Source: Massospora cicadina
Lineage: Eukaryota > Entomophthoromycota > Entomophthoromycetes > Entomophthorales > Entomophthoraceae
Length of the DNA: 64,000 bases
Direction of reading: 5' to 3'
NCBI GenBank assembly: GCA_022478985.1
Contig: JAKSZP010013315.1
Location: forward strand, 89,288-153,287
The notes under the pieces: model-generated
Told to the model about the DNA's origin: nothing
Database searches by the model: none
What the model saw: the letters and a program-made list of their open reading frames with translations, nothing else
Shown here: piece by piece, positions 60,556-64,000 of the stretch
Numbering within the stretch: position 1 is the first letter of the stretch
How the letters are laid out: every line of letters begins with the position of its first letter
Translations under genes and position numbers: made by a program

Positions 60556-60559
60556 TGCT

Positions 60560-61900
60560 TCCTGTACACCAAAAATCTCAACTAAAAAGGGAGGCTGTCA
60601 AAGTGAGTAATCCTCAAACTCTTCCCCTTAAAAATGAATCAATAATAGTTGCCCTTGATAAGAAACTAGAAGCCGCTTTATTTCTTCTTAAAGAGCTTGA
60701 ACAGCGCCCCTTTAAAACCCCAAATTAAAGACAGATTCACCTCAGTTGAGGGAAGCATTGCTTCTTTTATTTATGTTTATGAATCTGTCATGCAAGGCGC
60801 GACTAAAAGCAAACAAAAAACAAACACATCCTTTCTTGCTTAGGTCGTTTGGCACAAGAGATGATAGTCCCTTATATGGACACCCTGTTACCTGGGAAAA
60901 GGTTAAGGAGGCTTTTTAAATTAACTTGGTTCATATCAGAGTTTAAACAGGGAGAAACAGGCTTTTATGCGCCTTAGCATGTATGAAAGAGAACTGAAAG
61001 CTGCCTTTGATGAGTGATTTTACCTCACTGCGCAGAGATTGTCAAAGTCTAACATGCTAACCCTTGATTATGCCATCACAGCCATGTTAACTGGGTTATC
61101 CTCTCATCCTTCTCTATCCAGGCATATCATTTCAATGAAGTGCAATTTAAGAACATCCTTAACATAAAAGAGGCTTTTTAGACTTTTCTGATTCCATACC
61201 TGTGCGACAACAAATGAAGCTGTGGTGAAACTAAGTTATAACCTTTGAGGAGCTTTCGCCTGTAGGTCAGTGGGGTGGCCCCAACGACTCCATGGGCCAA
61301 ATTGTTCCTATCCGCCCCGTGAAACCTGCTCCTTCAGTGTGACTAAATGCTGATATTACTCCCTCCTTTAGGTCTGAGACCTGCAAGGTAGTTAATACCA
61401 TGTTCCCCCCAAGCTCACTAAATATGCCGTGCCTTCCTCTCCACCAGGAGGGTAGTCACGCAACCTAAGGGTAACCCCTGCAACAAGGGAGGGCTTGGGG
61501 AAAGACGTATGGGCAGAGGATACCTACCAGCATTATATGCCAGATTCCCCTACCTCAATTGCATTATTGCCATTTGTTGAGATTACTCCCAGGGATGAAT
61601 CTGTGGGGGTTATAAAAATGTTGGTTACTACATGCTGGGATTACCCGCTGAAGTGGAGGTACTTGATCAATTGAACGCTGGAGGGGTAGACGAGACTACC
61701 ATACCTGAGGAAACATACCTCAGCCAAGTTCTAGGGTGTCTTTGCTATTGAACCCCATCAATGCTGATCTACTCCTAGCTGTCTTGATTGACCTCTCTCC
61801 AGCGGGTTCACACCATGAAGTCCATCTTGGAGAACTACCAAGAGACTGCTCATAAACTAACCTCTACTTCCTACTCATGGAGAATTAAGCTCTGCCTCCT
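60560..61900 (+). pseudogene. Gag remnant, gypsy F
   Basis: The first frame, 60510-60728, is open for 72 codons and ends with a helical segment (DKKLEAALFLLKELEQRPF). Further downstream, around 61590-61660, a frame reads VGVIKNVGYYMLG, the shape of a CCHC zinc knuckle with its cysteines lost. The identification is by order and this relic. Confidence 0.5.
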
Positions 61901-61904
61901 AACT

Positions 61905-62230
61905 TTGGAGGAACGCTTATTAAGGTGAAAGTGGTCATTAAAAAGTGTCCAGGTGATGGCCATCATGGATAATGGCTCCCCGGTGAATGTAATATCCTCC
62001 ATACTGATCAAAAAGATCAAACTGGCGCCTGAATTGGAGTACAATAAAAAATTTGGAACCGCAGGCCCAAACAACACCCGTGCCAATGGGGCATACTTTT
62101 CCCCTTCCTATTCAAATTAGGAAGCTCATCTTATCAGCCCCAGAAGTGGCCTTGGACAACAACTATGATATGCTCATAGGTACCCAATTTATGATTGAGT
62201 ACGAGGGAATAATTATTATGAAGTAAGGGT
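61905..62230 (+). pseudogene. Aspartic protease remnant, gypsy F
   Basis: Near 61950-62010 the plus strand encodes VMAIMDNGSPVNVISS, the active-site segment with DNG where DTG or DSG is normal. About 60 codons later YDMLIGTQF matches the ILIGTAF segment of copy 2. The threonine/serine to asparagine change would weaken or abolish activity. Confidence 0.65.
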
Positions 62231-62361
62231 TGCTCTCTTAAATCAACTACATTGCCCCATTAGTCTTATTCAATAAAGTTCACAGCAAGAACAAATACTC
62301 TTTGGCTGGTTGAATACCCATTTTCTCTTTTTCCTTTGCATTATACCACATCTGGGTGCAA

Positions 62362-62391
62362 TAAAAAAAAAAAAAAAAAATAAAAATTGCC
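62362..62391 (+). repeat. A-rich run
   Basis: Nineteen consecutive A bases followed by TAAAAATT. It could be the tail of a short retro-insert, but no flanking duplication was found. Confidence 0.6.
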
Positions 62392-62683
62392 TGTTTCAGT
62401 GGAAGCTAGGGGTGGTATTCCTTTCTATGCTGCAGACGAGATTTTGATTGAGCCTGATGAACAACGAGTGGTTGACACCAAAAATTATGCCCAAATCCCA
62501 CACCGCTGTTTGCTGCATATCATAAGTCTTGAGTGCGTTAGCCCCTTTGGTCCTAGGGTATTGCCTGTTATACTAGACCTAGATTATCAGAGACCTATCA
62601 CAGTCCAGTTGGGAAACCTCACCGGAAAGCACATGGTTGTAACAAAACACCTGGAGATTGGCAGAGGTTATTGGTCCCCATAG
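62387..62683 (+). pseudogene. Open segment between protease and polymerase, gypsy F
   Basis: A 98-codon frame with DEILIEPDEQRVVDTK and a later VQLGNLTGKHMVVTKH. Domains between protease and reverse transcriptase in gypsy Pol often look like this, with beta-strands rich in valine and leucine. Placed by position; no catalytic motif. Confidence 0.45.
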
Positions 62684-62896
62684 TGGAAATTGAACATATC
62701 TACTTCATTGGCTCCATGACGGATTTGGGTTTCTCAATGTTTAACCTGGTATGTACCTTACCCAAGGTCCATATCTTGTATGAGCTGGCCCCAGATGAGA
62801 GAAAAGGTCCATAATTTAATTTTAAGGATATAGCGACATGTTCTCCAAATTTTATATGACTATGGCTATATGAAATAATAAAGCCATTCCATTGAT

Positions 62897-63760
62897 GTGG
62901 GGATGCCCGTCCTATTTGGTCAAAACTTACCATATGTCAAAGGTGGAAGAACAGAAGATGAGGACAAAGATCGTTTGTTTGTAGACGTGAGATCACTAGT
63001 TTTATCAAAGCCCTTGGCCTTCCCCCTTTTGCTAATTAAAAAGAAGAACGGTCATCAGATAGTCATGACAACCATAACCCAAATAAACTCAAAAAAAAAG
63101 GGTAGCTATCCTATCCTGTTTGACGACGTCCTGCCCAAAATCCCCAGTTTAACTTCTCCGTGTTTTGGGTGTGGGTTTGAAAATGGACCTTTCTCCCAAA
63201 ATGGAGAAATCCCTCATTTTTTCAGTGAGTTTCTCTTCCCAAACCCCTTCGATTACCTCAATGGTTGTCCCACCCGCAACCTCCCAGCACATTATGGATC
63301 ACATCTTGCAGGATTTAAAGTTAAGTTGTGTCATCATCTATCTTGATGATATTGGGTTGTTCTCAAAGACATTCAATGAACATATTGATCATATTAAGGA
63401 AGTGTTTCAACGCTTATGTGAGTCAAATATCAAGTTAAAACCCCCAAAGTATACCTTCTTTCAAAAAAATCTGGATTTTTGATTCCACTCAAAAGGGGAA
63501 CCAACCCCCAAGATAAGGGTCGAACAATCTCTTCCCCCCTAAAAAATTTTAAGATTTAGTTTTTTTAAAGATGATGGGTTATTACAAGTTCATCCATAAG
63601 TTCGCCCAACTCAGTGAACTCCTTGTCCGCCTACAAAAAGAGCACCCTTTTTCATTGGGTCTGTCAGGAATTCCCAACCTATCTCCAAAAAATCCACTTC
63701 ATCAATTCCCCAACATCATTGGAAGGGGCAAGCAATCTATCGCAATCTATCAAGGTTAAT
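62897..63760 (+). pseudogene. Reverse transcriptase remnant, gypsy F
   Basis: The fingers read FPLLLIKKKNGHQ and KKKGSYPI at 63020-63115. The palm reads QHIMDHILQDLKLSCVIIYLDD at about 63285-63350, with the catalytic YLDD intact, then IGLFSKTFNEHIDHIKEVF, NIKLKP and FFQKNLDF. The connection begins MMGYYKFIHKFAQL at 63571. The fingers and palm lie in different frames. Confidence 0.8.
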
Positions 63761-63769
63761 GATCAATCT

Positions 63770-63978
63770 GATCCTGATCAATTGATTGAAATTTGATTTT
63801 GAGATTAAATCGCTTTTATGATTATAAACCCTAAAAAAACCCCTAAGTATTCCCTCTTTTTTGAAAAAAAAGATTAGGTCAATTTTTCATGTATTTTAAT
63901 TTATTTTATCACCTTTTTGGGGAATTCGCCCAGTGTAACTTGAATACAACCTGTCCTATCAAAAGTTTAAAAATTCCA
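63770..63978 (+). repeat. Probable end of the 5' LTR of a further element
   Basis: The stretch before the last primer-binding site ends TTCCA, then GAC, then the site, the same three-base spacing as in elements D and F. It has no visible similarity to the end of the gypsy F LTR. Its start could not be defined. Confidence 0.45.
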
Positions 63979-63981
63979 GAC

Positions 63982-64000
63982 TGGTGCTCACTACAGGGGC
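63982..64000 (+). other. Primer-binding site of an element leaving the window
   Basis: TGGTGCTCACTACAGGGGC, the same as copy 2 for its first 18 bases, but on the plus strand. The element body lies to the right of the window. Confidence 0.7.

Larger units (their letters stand above)
60537..63760 (+). mobile_element. Ty3/gypsy element F, plus strand, 3' truncated
   Basis: Primer-binding site, gag, protease and reverse transcriptase follow in order on the plus strand. The reading stops shortly after the polymerase; RNase H, integrase and 3' LTR are missing. It is distinct from copies 1-3 and D in its protein sequence. Many frameshifts. Confidence 0.72.

Noticed and set aside
62362..62391. A-run as the tail of a retrogene
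   Set aside because: No flanking duplication and no insert body could be defined; it may be slippage in AT-rich DNA.

Overview
The window is eukaryotic, AT-rich, and made almost entirely of decayed, nested retrotransposons. I find no host gene, rRNA gene, CRISPR array or intact open reading frame of a cellular enzyme. The longest open frames belong to reverse transcriptases and other retroelement proteins broken by stops and frameshifts. Ty3/gypsy elements together with an L1-like LINE that has a C-terminal zf-RVT finger would fit a large, repeat-rich fungal genome. The lineage is inference; the sequence alone does not prove it.

Layout. 1-6042: old Ty3/gypsy copy (copy 1, minus strand) cut by the window edge. 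6043-21041: decayed gypsy-like sequence carrying a tRNA-derived SINE (7703-7991) and a full-length LINE (LINE-A, minus, 9089-14347). 21042-35055: a gypsy element (D, minus) into which a second gypsy element (copy 2, 25689-32806, 5-bp target duplication GATAG) inserted. Copy 2 itself was hit by a 554-bp mariner-derived palindrome (31322-31875, TA duplication). 35056-40061: old remnants, a pair of diverged LTR-like repeats, a 51-bp poly(A) micro-insertion, and a fragment of a second LINE (LINE-B). 40076-47313: a LINE derivative containing only an ORF1-like gene ('half-LINE'), split by a full-length LINE-A on the plus strand (40176-45448). 47328-51560: LINE-B. 52448-56382: gypsy copy 3 (minus), lacking protease and reverse transcriptase. 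56390-58345: an integrase remnant and unidentified coding-like sequence. 58363-60334: a second half-LINE with a perfect 17-bp target duplication, sitting in or just beside the 5' LTR of a plus-strand gypsy element (F, to about 63760). 63979-64000: primer-binding site of a further element leaving the window.

How the parts work together. The most interesting signal is a LINE with apparent parasites. LINE-A (two copies), the half-LINEs (two copies) and the tRNA-headed SINE all end in a related 3' tail of the form GGTCAGCTT..CC..AATAAA, and all carry 14-20 bp target duplications. This fits one LINE reverse transcriptase mobilising a half-LINE family and a SINE family by recognising a common 3' end. 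The same tail also lies inside the region upstream of LINE-B ORF2. The gypsy elements share a second theme: five element families use nearly the same primer-binding site, TGGTGCTCACT. Everything is decayed: catalytic residues are lost in most copies, and the two LTRs of copy 2 differ mainly by transitions.
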